A DNA stretch of 64,000 bases. It comes from Luteimonas_C sp035250245 (GTDB lineage: Bacteria; Pseudomonadota; Gammaproteobacteria; Xanthomonadales; Xanthomonadaceae). The notes under the pieces were generated by a model, which saw only the letters and a program-made list of their open reading frames with translations, searched no databases and was not told the origin of the DNA. Positions 18,891-27,723 of this stretch are shown here, in pieces (position 1 is the stretch's first letter; each line of letters begins with the position of its first letter). The translations under genes were made by a program, and so were the position numbers. The DNA lies in contig DATFFH010000084.1 of the NCBI GenBank assembly GCA_035250245.1, positions 1 to 64,000 of the forward strand, given 5' to 3'.

Positions 18891-20300
18891 ATGGCCACCG
18901 CTATCCAGCCGCACGTCCGCCCACGCGTCTTCGCCATCGCCGCCGTCGCGGCCTTGGGCGGATTCCTGTTCGGCTTCGACACTGCGGTGATCAACGGCGC
19001 GGTCAACGCGGTTCGTGCGGACTTCGGTTTGGACACGACGCTGATAGGTTTCGCGGTGTCCTGTGCTTTGCTCGGTTCGGCCTTGGGCGCTTGGTACGCG
19101 GGACCGATCGCCGACCGCTGGGGCCGCTTGCGCACGATGCAGATAGCGGCGGTCGCGCTGGCGGTCAGCGCGCTGGGTTCGGGTCTGGTGGTGGGCGTTT
19201 GGGATTTGATCCTGTGGCGGCTGATCGGCGGCATCGGCGTGGGCATGGCCTCGGTGATCGCGCCTGCCTACATCGCCGAAATTTCGCCGGCGCACGTGCG
19301 CGGCCGCCTGGGTTCGCTGCAGCAGTTGGCGATCGTGCTGGGCATCTTCGCCGCGCTCGCTTCCGACGCTTTGCTCGCCGGTTGGGCCGGCGGCGCCGCG
19401 GCGCCGTTGTGGTTCGGGCTGTCGGCCTGGCGCTGGATGTTCATCGTCGCCTTCGTGCCGGCGGTGATCTACGGCTTGCTGGTGTTGGGCGTGCCGGAAT
19501 CGCCGCGCTATCTGGTGGCGAAAGGCGACAAGGGCGCGGCCGCGACGGTGCTGCGGCAAGTGCTGAGCCTGGACGACGACGAAGCGCTGCAGCACAAGGT
19601 CGGCGAGATCGACGCCAGTTTGCGTTCGGAATACCGGCCGCGGCTGCGCGATCTGCGCAGGGCGGGTGGCGGTCTGCTGCCGGTGGTGTGGATCGGGATT
19701 CTGCTGTCGGTGTTCCAGCAGTTCGTCGGTATCAACGTGATCTTCTATTACTCGTCGACGCTCTGGCATTCGGTCGGTTTCAGCGAGGCCGATTCGTTCA
19801 AGATCACCGTCGCCACATCGATCGTGAACGTGTTGGTGACTTTGGTGGCCATCGCGCTGGTCGACCGGATCGGACGCAAGCCGCTGTTGGCGATCGGTTC
19901 GGCGGGCATGACGGTGACGCTGGCGTTGATGGCGTGGTGCTTCGCTCAAGCCGGCGCGGGCGCCGGCGGAGAGCTGCAATTGCCGGAGCCCTGGGGCGCG
20001 ACGGCTTTGGTCGCGGCCAACCTGTACGTGGTGTTCTTCGGCATGAGCTGGGGCCCGGTGGTGTGGGTGCTGCTCGGCGAGATGTTCCCCAACCGCATCC
20101 GCGCCATCGCCTTGGCGGTGGCCGCATCCGCGCAATGGCTGGCCAATTTCGCGATCACCAGCACGTTCCCCGGCTTGGCCGAGTTCGGCTTGAGTTTCGC
20201 TTACGGCCTGTATGCGGCGTTCGCGCTGCTGTCGCTGCTGTTCGTGGTCTATGCCGTGCGCGAGACGAAGGGCCTGGAACTTGAGCAAATGCGCGACTGA
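18891..20300 (+). CDS. Sugar-porter family MFS transporter
   Basis: This 469-residue protein has about twelve transmembrane helices and the sugar-porter signatures: GGFLFGFDTAVING in helix 1, the DRWGRLRT loop between helices 2 and 3, PESPRYLV before the central loop, QQFVGINVIFYYSSTLW in helix 7, and PNRIRA followed by ETKGLELEQM at the end. These match proton-coupled sugar symporters such as XylE or GalP; the sugar is not known. A GAGGAG ribosome site at 18877-18882 supports ATG 18891. It has repeats on both sides and appears monocistronic. Confidence 0.9.
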   Translation: MATAIQPHVRPRVFAIAAVAALGGFLFGFDTAVINGAVNAVRADFGLDTTLIGFAVSCALLGSALGAWYAGPIADRWGRLRTMQIAAVALAVSALGSGLVVGVWDLILWRLIGGIGVGMASVIAPAYIAEISPAHVRGRLGSLQQLAIVLGIFAALASDALLAGWAGGAAAPLWFGLSAWRWMFIVAFVPAVIYGLLVLGVPESPRYLVAKGDKGAAATVLRQVLSLDDDEALQHKVGEIDASLRSEYRPRLRDLRRAGGGLLPVVWIGILLSVFQQFVGINVIFYYSSTLWHSVGFSEADSFKITVATSIVNVLVTLVAIALVDRIGRKPLLAIGSAGMTVTLALMAWCFAQAGAGAGGELQLPEPWGATALVAANLYVVFFGMSWGPVVWVLLGEMFPNRIRAIALAVAASAQWLANFAITSTFPGLAEFGLSFAYGLYAAFALLSLLFVVYAVRETKGLELEQMRD

Positions 20301-20320
20301 GCTCATCGCCTCCGCTTTTC

Positions 20321-20410
20321 GTAGGAGCGGCTTTAGCCGCGAGTTTTTCCTTCGAAATCGCGACATCGCGGCGATTTCAGATTAAAGCTCGCGGCTAAAG
20401 CCGCTCCTAC
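20321..20410. repeat. GTAG-headed palindromic repeat pair, family A
   Basis: Inverted family A pair between the convergent MFS and Nudix genes. It could terminate transcripts from both sides. Confidence 0.9.
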
Positions 20411-20423
20411 GAAGAGCAGAACT

Positions 20424-20993
20424 TCAGACGATCAATGGCTCTTCGTCGGCGCGGCTGCCGTCGGGGTTGTGCTCGATCATCCACAAGCCGGCCCAGAGCT
20501 TCAGGTCCAGCTCGTAGCCTTCCTTGTATTTGCGCATCAGCCAGGCCGGCGCTTCTTGGCGCGGGACCGTGTGCACGGTGATGTTCTCGTTGCCGACCCC
20601 GCCGCCTTCGCCGACTTTCCTCAAGTCGCGCGCGCGGACGAAGGCGATGCGCTCGTTGCTCATGCCCGAGGACGTGGGGCCGATCAGCAGCACTTCGACC
20701 TTGCCGGCTTCCCAGCCGGTTTCTTCGACGATTTCGCGCCGCGCCGCGGCTTCCAAAGTGTCGTGCGCATGATCGTCGCCGACCAGGCCGGCCGGCATCT
20801 CGATGGTCTTGGCGCCCAGCGGTACGCGGTATTGTTCGACAAACAGCACTTCGTCGTCGGGCGTGACCGCAATGACGATCACCGCCATGCCTTGGGCGTG
20901 GGTGCGCTCGCAGGATTCCCATTGGCCGCGCTTGACCAGGCGCAGCCAGTCGCCCTGGTAGAGGATTTCGGGGGTTTCGGCGTCTTGTGTCAT
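20424..20993 (-). CDS. Nudix hydrolase, ADP-ribose pyrophosphatase-like
   Basis: This 189-residue protein carries a Nudix box ending REIVEETGW. The spacing from the leading Gly fits the consensus, but the first Glu is Asp (GDDHAHD). EMPAGLVGDD before the box and the EQYRVPLGAKTIEMP strand are typical of ADP-sugar diphosphatases (NudE/NudF type), which cleave ADP-ribose and related compounds. The exact substrate is uncertain. Its 5' end is close to the exonuclease stop, so it may be part of the same minus-strand run. Confidence 0.85.
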   Translation of the reverse strand: MTQDAETPEILYQGDWLRLVKRGQWESCERTHAQGMAVIVIAVTPDDEVLFVEQYRVPLGAKTIEMPAGLVGDDHAHDTLEAAARREIVEETGWEAGKVEVLLIGPTSSGMSNERIAFVRARDLRKVGEGGGVGNENITVHTVPRQEAPAWLMRKYKEGYELDLKLWAGLWMIEHNPDGSRADEEPLIV

Positions 20994-21002
20994 GTCCCGA
21001 TG

Positions 21003-21917
21003 CTACGACGCCGCGGATGACAACGCGACCTCCAGGCCCGCGGCGGCGTGCATCCGGCGCCGGGTCAACGGGCCGAAGCGCAGGGTTTCGCACAGCGCGG
21101 ACAGGCGGTCGCCCTGGGCGTCGCCGCGAACGAAGAAGCCATGATCCTCGGCCAAGGGCGCGTTCAACGCGATCGTCGACAATCGCCGATACAGCAGCAC
21201 TTCTTCGCGCTGAGCGCGCAGCCGCGCCGCCAGCTGCGCGGCGCCGCGGATGCGAAGGAACGGGATCTCATCGATCCGCGCCAGGATCGCGTCCAGGCTG
21301 CCGAAATGCGCCAACAGCACCGCCGCGGTCTTGGCGCCGACGCCGCTGACGCCGGGGATGTTATCGATCGCGTCCCCGGCCAGCGCCAGATAGTCGGCGA
21401 TCTGGTGCGCATGCACGCCGTGCCGCGCCTTGACGCCGGCCGATCCCCAGCGCTGGCCGCGGGCGAAATCGAACTGCTCGTCGTGCTCGCCGAGCAGTTG
21501 CGACAGGTCTTTGTCCGCCGAGACGATGACGCCGCGGAAGCCATTGCCGCGAGCCAGGAGCAGGGCGCTGCCGATCAGGTCGTCGGCCTCGTAATCCGCA
21601 TGCGCCAGCGTGACGATGCCCAGCGCGGAACAGACCTGCTTGCAGTAGGCGAATTGGCGGGTGAGCTCTTCCGGCGCGGATTCGCGATTGGCCTTGTAGG
21701 CCGGATACAGCGTGTTGCGGAAGCAGGAATCCAGCGCTTCGTCGAAAGCGACGGCGATGTGGCGCGGCCGTTCGCGTTCCAGCAATTCCATCATGAAACG
21801 GGCGAAGCCGTGCACGGCGTTGAGCGGCCAACCGTCGGCGTCGTGCCACTCGTCCGGCATCGAATGCCAGGCGCGGAAGACGTACATGCTGGCATCGACC
21901 AGATACAGGGTCTGCAT
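21003..21917 (-). CDS. 5'-3' exonuclease (flap endonuclease/ExoIX family)
   Basis: This 304-residue protein matches the stand-alone 5'-3' exonuclease domain related to Pol I N-terminal nuclease and Xni. MQTLYLVDASMYVFRAWH holds the first metal Asp, FDEALDSCFRNTLYPAYKANR the helical arch region, and DYEADDLIG and SADKDLSQLL further acidic metal ligands. A helix-hairpin-helix DNA-binding motif follows (DNIPGVSGVGAKTA). It processes flaps or RNA primers. The ATG at 21917 fits the family start; a GTG at 21947 overlapping the methyltransferase end is an alternative. Confidence 0.88.
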   Translation of the reverse strand: MQTLYLVDASMYVFRAWHSMPDEWHDADGWPLNAVHGFARFMMELLERERPRHIAVAFDEALDSCFRNTLYPAYKANRESAPEELTRQFAYCKQVCSALGIVTLAHADYEADDLIGSALLLARGNGFRGVIVSADKDLSQLLGEHDEQFDFARGQRWGSAGVKARHGVHAHQIADYLALAGDAIDNIPGVSGVGAKTAAVLLAHFGSLDAILARIDEIPFLRIRGAAQLAARLRAQREEVLLYRRLSTIALNAPLAEDHGFFVRGDAQGDRLSALCETLRFGPLTRRRMHAAAGLEVALSSAAS

Positions 21918-21934
21918 AGGAGTGGGACGGTCGT

Positions 21935-22534
21935 TCAAGCCTCGCACCTTCGGCTTTCGTAATAGTGATTGCCGCCTTCGTCGTCGTATTCCGCCGCGAG
22001 CACGAGCCCGGCTGAGGACAGGAGTTCGCGATACGCCTCGCGGCCCAGGGATACCGAGCGCATTCGGGTCAGCACATCCGTCCATTCGCAAGCGTCGGCG
22101 GGCGAAGTGAACAGCAAGCATCCGCCAGGATGCAGCGCCCTGGCGATGTTGCGGACAGCCGCGGCCTGCGTCTCCGGCTCGAGGAGGAATAGCAGGCCCC
22201 AGGCGATGGCGGCGTCGAAGCGTCGCGCGAACAGATCCGAGCGTTCGACCGCTTCGCAAACGACGGGCACCGCGGGAAAGTTGCGGCCAAAGGCGGCCGC
22301 CATGCTCGGCGAAGCGTCCAGCGCCCAAACTTTCAGGCCGCTATCCAGTAGCGTTTTCGCGATCGGCACGCCGGTTCCGCAACCTACGTCCAGCACCGTC
22401 GCGCCCGCCGGCAGCGATGCGGCCCAGCGCGCGACTTCCACTGCGCCTATTTCCGGGTTCCGGCGTGCGGCGTAGTCCGCGGCGGCGGCCTCGTAACCGT
22501 GCGAGAGATCGCCGGGCGTCGCGCGCGCGGTCAC
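21935..22534 (-). CDS. SAM-dependent methyltransferase (small-molecule type)
   Basis: This 199-residue class I methyltransferase has the SAM-binding motif VLDVGCGTGVP at about residues 44-54, the acidic WALDAS loop, and the IARALHPGGCLLF strand typical of type 11/25 methyltransferases. No substrate can be assigned. The start is GTG 22534, overlapping the nitroreductase stop by GTGA, which supports coupling in a run nitroreductase-methyltransferase-exonuclease. Confidence 0.8.
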   Translation of the reverse strand: MTARATPGDLSHGYEAAAADYAARRNPEIGAVEVARWAASLPAGATVLDVGCGTGVPIAKTLLDSGLKVWALDASPSMAAAFGRNFPAVPVVCEAVERSDLFARRFDAAIAWGLLFLLEPETQAAAVRNIARALHPGGCLLFTSPADACEWTDVLTRMRSVSLGREAYRELLSSAGLVLAAEYDDEGGNHYYESRRCEA

Positions 22535-23106
22535 TGTGGCCGCCAATCTTCCAGCAACGTGCCCGGATCGGGTCGTTCGCGTTCGGGCGCTTCCAGCCGG
22601 GCCGTGCCGATGTGGATGAAGCCGGCGATTTTTTCGTCGTCGGCCAGGCCCAGCTCGCGCAGCACGACCGGATCGTAAGCCGGCCAACCGGTCAGCCATT
22701 GCGCGCCGAAACCGCAGGCTTGCGCGGCTTGCAGCAGCGCGAAACAAACGCAGCCGGCCGACAGCAGCCGTTCCTGCTCCGGGATTTTTTCGTCCGGCCC
22801 GAGACGGGCGACCACGGCGACGATCAGCGGCGCATGGGCGAAGCGATGCCGGTCTTTTTCGACCACCGCGTCGCCCGCCTGCGGATCGCGCTCCAGCGTC
22901 CGCCGTACCAGGATTTCGCCGAGGGCATGCCGGTCGTCTCCTGAAATCCTGAGAAAGCGGAACGGCACCCGCTTGCCGTGGTCCGGCACCCGGCTGGCCG
23001 ACCGCAGCATCCGCAACAGCGTTTCATGGTCGGGACCGGGGGCTTCGAGCTGTTTTGCGGGCACCGAGCGGCGCGTGTCCAATACGTGCAACATTTCTTT
23101 GTTCAC
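22531..23106 (-). CDS. Nitroreductase family protein (YdjA-like)
   Basis: This 191-residue flavoprotein has the YdjA-type layout: MLHVLDTRRSVPAKQLEAPG near the N-terminus, with Arg and Ser contacting FMN, then SASRVPDHGKRVPFRFL and GFGAQWLTGWPAY. Such enzymes reduce nitro- or quinone-like substrates with NAD(P)H. ATG 23106 gives MNKEML; ATG 23094 is possible. It is divergent from the DUF1631 gene across 90 bp. Confidence 0.86.
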   Translation of the reverse strand: MNKEMLHVLDTRRSVPAKQLEAPGPDHETLLRMLRSASRVPDHGKRVPFRFLRISGDDRHALGEILVRRTLERDPQAGDAVVEKDRHRFAHAPLIVAVVARLGPDEKIPEQERLLSAGCVCFALLQAAQACGFGAQWLTGWPAYDPVVLRELGLADDEKIAGFIHIGTARLEAPERERPDPGTLLEDWRPQ

Positions 23107-23196
23107 CTTGCGATACCCGTCACAGACAACCCCGGCGGCAGTTAGGGCATCATCCTAACGCGGACGAGGGAAGCTCCGCGCTTGAAGAATCCCCCT

Positions 23197-25533
23197 ATGA
23201 CCTCGCCCCTGGACAAAGCCGGCTCAGGCGCTGCGCTGCACTCGCGGCAGACGCCGACGTTCCTGGTCGAAAGTCTGAAGCGGACGGCGCTCGACCAGTT
23301 GGGGGGCATCGTCCGCGGGCTGATCAAGCCGACCGAGCTCACCCTGCACGAGATCGAACTGGAATCGCCCGGCACGCGCCGCGCGGACCAGGAATCGCTG
23401 GCGATGATCAAGCAGCGCGAAGCGGCACTGGTGATGCGCTACCGCCAGTTGCTGGCCGACAGCTTCGACCAGTTGCTCACCCAGAACGCATCCGCCCAAG
23501 GCAAAACGGCGCTGAGCCTGCTCAGCGAAGAAGAACTGGACCAGCATCTGGACGCGCAGCGCATCGCGGCGACGTTGCGCATCCGCCATGCGCGCGCCTT
23601 GCTCGGCGCCGAAGCGCGGTTCGCGACCTTGGCCCGCTCGCTGGGCGTGGGCGACGGCAAGAATCCGATCGATCCCGAGCGCCTGTCCGAACTGCTGGTG
23701 AAGACGCTGCAAGGGCAGACCGTGCCCGACGGGCTGCGCGATCTGCTCTTCAAGCAATACCAGGCCGAATTGAGTCACGTGCTGGACGCGTTCTACGGCC
23801 AGATCGACACCTTGCTGGGTGCGGCGGGTTACGGTCTGCACGTGCCGGGCATGGCCGCTTCGCGCCCGCTGGCCGCGCCGCCGCCACCTCCCGCGCACCC
23901 GGTCGAACAACCCATGTGGGAGCAGGTCGCGCCGCGCCACGGCGCTGCAGCCGTTCCGCCGGCTTATGCCGGGCCGCCGACGTATCCGTCCGCAGGTTCC
24001 GCTGCCAGCCCAGCCTATCCGGCGGCGGCACCGGGGGCAGATCATGCGGGAGCCGCCCCGACGGCTTATGCCGGCGTGGCTTCCGAGCAATTGGTGCGCG
24101 AACTGGGCCTGCTGCGCGAGCAACTGCACCAATGGCGGCAGCAGGCCGGCATCACCGGCCATTCGACCCTGCCGCGCGCACCGGGCCAGGAAGCGCCGAT
24201 CCCCGGCGCCCAGCGCCGTCCGCTGCGCACCGACGAATTGCGCAGCGTAGCCAGCCTGCTGCAAGGCGAAGACACCACCCGCTTTGCCGAGGCCTTGGCC
24301 CACGGCGGCGGCCGCCTGCAGACGGCCCTGCGCAACGAGATGCTGGAAGGCGCGCGCAAGCTGGGCCTGGATCCGCAATACACCAGCCTGAGCCCGGAAG
24401 AGCAGGACGCGATCGACCTGATCGGCCTGCTGTTCGAAGCCATCTGCGACGTGCACCGGCTGTGGGACGAAGGCCGCAACCTGCTTGGCCGCCTGGTGCT
24501 GCCGTATCTGAAGCTGGCCTTGCACGACGATAGCCTGTTCGTGCAGCCCACCCATCCGGCGCGCCGCCTGCTCGACGTGCTGACCGAAGCCTGCGAGAGC
24601 AATCGCGGCGCCAGCCCGCACGATCGCGAGTTGCTGGACCGTGCGCAGCAGGCGGTGGAGCGGGTGATCGCCGAATACCAGGAAGACCTGAGCGTCTTCG
24701 AACTGGCGGCATCGGAATTGAACGATCTGGTGCAGCAACAGCGGCGCCGGATCGAGTTGGCCGAACGCCGCGCCGCTGAGGCCGCGTTCGGCCGCGAGCG
24801 ATTGATGCAAGCGCGCCAGGATGCGGCCGACGCGCTGGCGCAATGCGTGCGCGACTACAAGCTGACCGCGCCGGTGCGGCAATTCCTCAGCGAGCATTGG
24901 CAGCATCACGTGGTCCAGACCCTGCTGCGCGACGGCGCGGATTCGGCGCGTCACATCGGTGCGATGAATCTGGGCCAGGCGCTGGTGGAGATCGACATCG
25001 CCGCGGCTTCCGCGCAAGGCGCGGTGATCGCCGACCGCTTGCTGCTGCTGATGCCGTTGCTGCGCGATTGCCTGGCCAGTTCCGGATTGGATGCCAGTTC
25101 GGCCGACGAGGCGATCGCGCGCCTGGTGCGGGCGCTCGCCTGGCCCGACGTGCCGCGTTCGATCGTCACCCCGATCGCCGTGGCCGCGCCGCTCGAAGCG
25201 GCCGAGAACGATTCGGCGCTGCGCCTGGTCGACCATGCCGAGCAGCGCCAGATCAACCAGGACGCGTTGTCGGCGATGCGCCGCCTGTCGCTGGGCGATT
25301 GGGTGCGCTTGATCGACGACGAAGGCTTCGAGCGCGCGCTGAAAGTCGCCTGGATCAGCCCGCTCACCTCGCGCTTCCTCATCGTCAACCGCCGCGGCGT
25401 GCGCGAACTGGTCGCCACGGCCGAGCAGCTAGCCTTGCTGGCCCAGGCCGGGCGACTGATCGTCGGTCTGCCGGATGCGCCGTTCGAAGGCGCGATGAAG
25501 CAGGTCTGGAAGCATCTGCAACGCGCGGCGTGA
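23197..25533 (+). CDS. DUF1631 family protein
   Basis: This 778-residue cytoplasmic protein matches the long DUF1631 family common in gamma- and betaproteobacteria. The N-terminal part (about 20-210) is helical. A Pro/Ala-rich linker spans about 225-300, then a conserved helical block follows (RSVASLLQGEDTTRF to VIAEYQEDLSVFELA). The C-terminal segment (LGDWVRLIDDEGFERALKVAWISPLTSRF) resembles a PilZ-like barrel, but no clear RxxxR c-di-GMP motif is seen. The function is unknown. ATG 23197 is preferred over TTG 23182. Confidence 0.85.
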   Translation: MTSPLDKAGSGAALHSRQTPTFLVESLKRTALDQLGGIVRGLIKPTELTLHEIELESPGTRRADQESLAMIKQREAALVMRYRQLLADSFDQLLTQNASAQGKTALSLLSEEELDQHLDAQRIAATLRIRHARALLGAEARFATLARSLGVGDGKNPIDPERLSELLVKTLQGQTVPDGLRDLLFKQYQAELSHVLDAFYGQIDTLLGAAGYGLHVPGMAASRPLAAPPPPPAHPVEQPMWEQVAPRHGAAAVPPAYAGPPTYPSAGSAASPAYPAAAPGADHAGAAPTAYAGVASEQLVRELGLLREQLHQWRQQAGITGHSTLPRAPGQEAPIPGAQRRPLRTDELRSVASLLQGEDTTRFAEALAHGGGRLQTALRNEMLEGARKLGLDPQYTSLSPEEQDAIDLIGLLFEAICDVHRLWDEGRNLLGRLVLPYLKLALHDDSLFVQPTHPARRLLDVLTEACESNRGASPHDRELLDRAQQAVERVIAEYQEDLSVFELAASELNDLVQQQRRRIELAERRAAEAAFGRERLMQARQDAADALAQCVRDYKLTAPVRQFLSEHWQHHVVQTLLRDGADSARHIGAMNLGQALVEIDIAAASAQGAVIADRLLLLMPLLRDCLASSGLDASSADEAIARLVRALAWPDVPRSIVTPIAVAAPLEAAENDSALRLVDHAEQRQINQDALSAMRRLSLGDWVRLIDDEGFERALKVAWISPLTSRFLIVNRRGVRELVATAEQLALLAQAGRLIVGLPDAPFEGAMKQVWKHLQRAA

Positions 25534-25536
25534 TTC

Positions 25537-25639
25537 GTAGGCCGGGTTGAGCGCAGCGAAACCCGGCATCGCCATCCAACCCTTCGTCGAAACCTGCGGG
25601 ATGGCGCCGCTGGGTTTCGCTGCGCTCAACCCAGCCTAC
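25537..25639. repeat. GTAG-headed palindromic repeat pair, family F
   Basis: GTAGGCCGGGTTGAGCGCAG on the left and the inverse CTGCGCTCAACCCAGCCTAC on the right, with about 45 bp between. The arms are longer than those of the other families and are imperfect. It lies just before pntAA. Confidence 0.85.
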
Positions 25640-25688
25640 GGCGATTTCGGGCTACGATGGCCTTATCCGAACTCAGGGCGGGGCAGGC

Positions 25689-26786
25689 ATGGCAGTCACG
25701 ATCGGGATCGCACGCGAACGCGCGCCAGGCGAGAAGCGGGTTGCGGCCACGCCGGAGACATGCAAGAAGCTGATCGCCGCCGGGGCGGATGTGCGGATCG
25801 AACGCGGCGCAGGCGAAGGCGCCTATTTTCCCGATCAGGCCTATGCGGACGCAGGCGCCCAGATCGTCGCGGATCGCGCTGCCGTTTACGACGGCGCCGA
25901 TCTGGTGCTGTGCGTGCAAGCGCCCGATGCCGCGGGGCTAGCTGCGATGAAATCCGGCGCCGCGCTGGTCGGCACCCTGCAGCCGCAGGCGGACGAGGCG
26001 CGCGCCGCGGCGCTGCAGGCGCAACGGATCCTCGCTTTCCCATTGGAAAAACTGCCGCGCACCACGCGCGCGCAGGCGATGGACGTGCTCAGTTCGCAAG
26101 CGGGCATGGCCGGCTACAAAGCCGTGCTGATTGCGGCGCAGCTGGCGCCGCGCTTCTTCCCGATGCTGACCACCGCGGCCGGCACGATCCGGCCTTCGAA
26201 ATTGCTGGTGATCGGCGCCGGCGTGGCCGGCCTGCAAGCCGTCGCCACCGGCAAGCGGCTGGGCGCGCAGGTCGAGGGCTTCGACGTGCGGCCGGAAGTG
26301 CGCGAGCAGATCGAATCGCTGGGCGGCAAGTTCCTGGACCTGGGCGTGAGCGCGGCGGGCGAGGGCGGTTATGCGCGCCAGCTGACCGATGAGGAACGCG
26401 CCGAGCAGCAGCGCCGCCTGGGCGAGCATTTGAAGAACATCGACGCCATCGTCTGCACCGCGGCGGTGCCGGGGCGCCCGGCGCCGAAGATCGTCAGCGC
26501 GGCGATGGTCGCGGGCATGAAACCCGGCAGCGTCATCGTCGATTTGGCCGCGGAAACCGGCGGCAATTGCGAACTGACCCGGCCCGGCGAAACCGTCGAA
26601 CACAACGGCGTGACCGTCGCCGGACCCTTGAACCTGGCCAGCAGCGGCGCGATGCACGCCAGCGAGATGTACGCGCGCAACCTGCTCAACTTCGTCAGCT
26701 TGTTCGTCAAGGACGGCGCGATCGCGTTCGATTGGAACGACGAGTTGCTGGCCAAGACGGTGTGGCCGGGGCCGCCCGCGGCGTGA
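25689..26786 (+). CDS. pntAA: NAD(P) transhydrogenase subunit alpha part 1 (soluble, NAD-binding)
   Basis: This 365-residue protein is domain I of the proton-translocating transhydrogenase, which binds NADH and passes hydride to NADP. It starts MAVTIGIARERAPGEKRVAA like alanine dehydrogenase relatives. The Rossmann loop VIGAGVAGLQA is at about 175-185, the mobile loop region is around AAGEGGYARQL, and the GGNCELT segment is present. There is no membrane part, as expected for the three-subunit form. Its partners pntAB and pntB lie 2 kb downstream beyond an opposite-strand sigma-factor operon, which is unusual. Confidence 0.93.
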   Translation: MAVTIGIARERAPGEKRVAATPETCKKLIAAGADVRIERGAGEGAYFPDQAYADAGAQIVADRAAVYDGADLVLCVQAPDAAGLAAMKSGAALVGTLQPQADEARAAALQAQRILAFPLEKLPRTTRAQAMDVLSSQAGMAGYKAVLIAAQLAPRFFPMLTTAAGTIRPSKLLVIGAGVAGLQAVATGKRLGAQVEGFDVRPEVREQIESLGGKFLDLGVSAAGEGGYARQLTDEERAEQQRRLGEHLKNIDAIVCTAAVPGRPAPKIVSAAMVAGMKPGSVIVDLAAETGGNCELTRPGETVEHNGVTVAGPLNLASSGAMHASEMYARNLLNFVSLFVKDGAIAFDWNDELLAKTVWPGPPAA

Positions 26787-26813
26787 GCCTGCTGGTAGAG
26801 CTTGCTGCTTTTC

Positions 26814-26906
26814 GTAGGAGCGGCTTTAGCCGCGAGCTCTTTTCCTCAAAAATTGCAATATCGCCGCGATTTGCCGGGAAAAGCTCGCGGCTAAAGCCGC
26901 TCCTAC
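26814..26906. repeat. GTAG-headed palindromic repeat pair, family A
   Basis: Inverted family A pair between pntAA and the convergent DUF3106 gene. A decayed half of a family B unit (GGTAGAGCTTGCTGC) lies just before it at about 26793-26809. Confidence 0.9.
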
Positions 26907-26923
26907 GAAGGGCAGGAGCGCGC

Positions 26924-27358
26924 TCAAGGCTTGTCCCGATTCTCCTCAAACCATTGCTTGCGCTGCTCCGGCGTCATCGCACGCCACTTCTCCTTCAGCG
27001 CCTTGCGTTCCTCGGGATCCATGCCGCGCATGCGTTCGAACAAGGCGCGCGCCTGTTCTCGCTTCTGCGGATCCATCTGTTCCCAACGCACCATGCCTTT
27101 GCGCGCTTCGCGGCGCTGCTCGGGCGTCATCGTGCGCCAGCGATGGGCATGGTCGTACATGCGCTGACGCTCTTCCGGCGAACGGTTCCAACGTTCGCGC
27201 AGCGGCGCGATCAATTCGTCGCGCTGCGCCGGCGTCAGCTGTTCCCAGGCCGGCAATGGCGCAGCCGACGATTTGTCCCTGCCTCGATCCTGGGCCTGGG
27301 CTAAACCCGCCAGGCCGCACAACAGCAACACTGCAGCCGTTCGATAGAAGTTCTTCAT
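26924..27358 (-). CDS. DUF3106 family secreted protein
   Basis: This 144-residue protein has a signal peptide (MKNFYRTAAVLLLCGLAGLA) and a highly charged mature part. Repeated helical motifs of the type LTPAQRDEL, MTPEQRREA, MDPQKREQA, MDPEERKAL and MTPEQRKQW are characteristic of DUF3106, which recalls CpxP/Spy-like envelope proteins, though no function is established. It starts 5 nt after the anti-sigma-like gene with a GGAGTGAG ribosome site, as the last gene of the sigma-factor operon. Confidence 0.84.
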   Translation of the reverse strand: MKNFYRTAAVLLLCGLAGLAQAQDRGRDKSSAAPLPAWEQLTPAQRDELIAPLRERWNRSPEERQRMYDHAHRWRTMTPEQRREARKGMVRWEQMDPQKREQARALFERMRGMDPEERKALKEKWRAMTPEQRKQWFEENRDKP

Positions 27359-27363
27359 CGCGC

Positions 27364-27723
27364 TCACTCCACCGCCACCAACTCGGCATCGGACGAGCCG
27401 AGCCAAGCGTAGAAATCAGGGTCCTGGTCCAGGGCCGAAGCCGGTTCGGCCGCTTCCGCGGCGACGGCGGCCGGCGAAGGATCGGTCGCCTGCAGCGCAT
27501 CCTGACGCAGGTTCAAGCCGAAGGCGACCGCGAACACCGCCGCCGCCGCGCCGCCGAACAAAAGCGGCCAGGAAAAGCCGCGTTTGCGGACTTCGCCCGC
27601 GGCGGTCTCGCGCCGAATCTGCCGCAGCCGCGCGCGCGTCGCCGGCGACACGCTGTCGGCGGCTTGCCGGTAGCGTTCGCGCATCGCCGCGTCGAAGAGG
27701 TCGTTGTCGTGCTTGTCGTTCAT
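27364..27723 (-). CDS. Membrane protein, likely anti-sigma factor (DUF3619-like)
   Basis: This 119-residue protein has a cytoplasmic N-terminus (MNDKHDNDLFDAAMRERYRQ), one transmembrane helix at about 49-66 (WPLLFGGAAAAVFAVAFGLN) and a short periplasmic tail ending DPDFYAWLGSSDAELVAVE. The YAWL ending and topology resemble DUF3619-type proteins paired with ECF sigma factors. The anti-sigma role is inferred from position: its ATG overlaps the sigma gene stop by ATGA. No zinc-binding HxxxCxxC motif is present. Confidence 0.72.
   Translation of the reverse strand: MNDKHDNDLFDAAMRERYRQAADSVSPATRARLRQIRRETAAGEVRKRGFSWPLLFGGAAAAVFAVAFGLNLRQDALQATDPSPAAVAAEAAEPASALDQDPDFYAWLGSSDAELVAVE

Noticed and set aside
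18156..20366. 736-residue open frame on the minus strand
   Set aside because: Antisense to the MFS transporter and part of pip; no recognisable domain.
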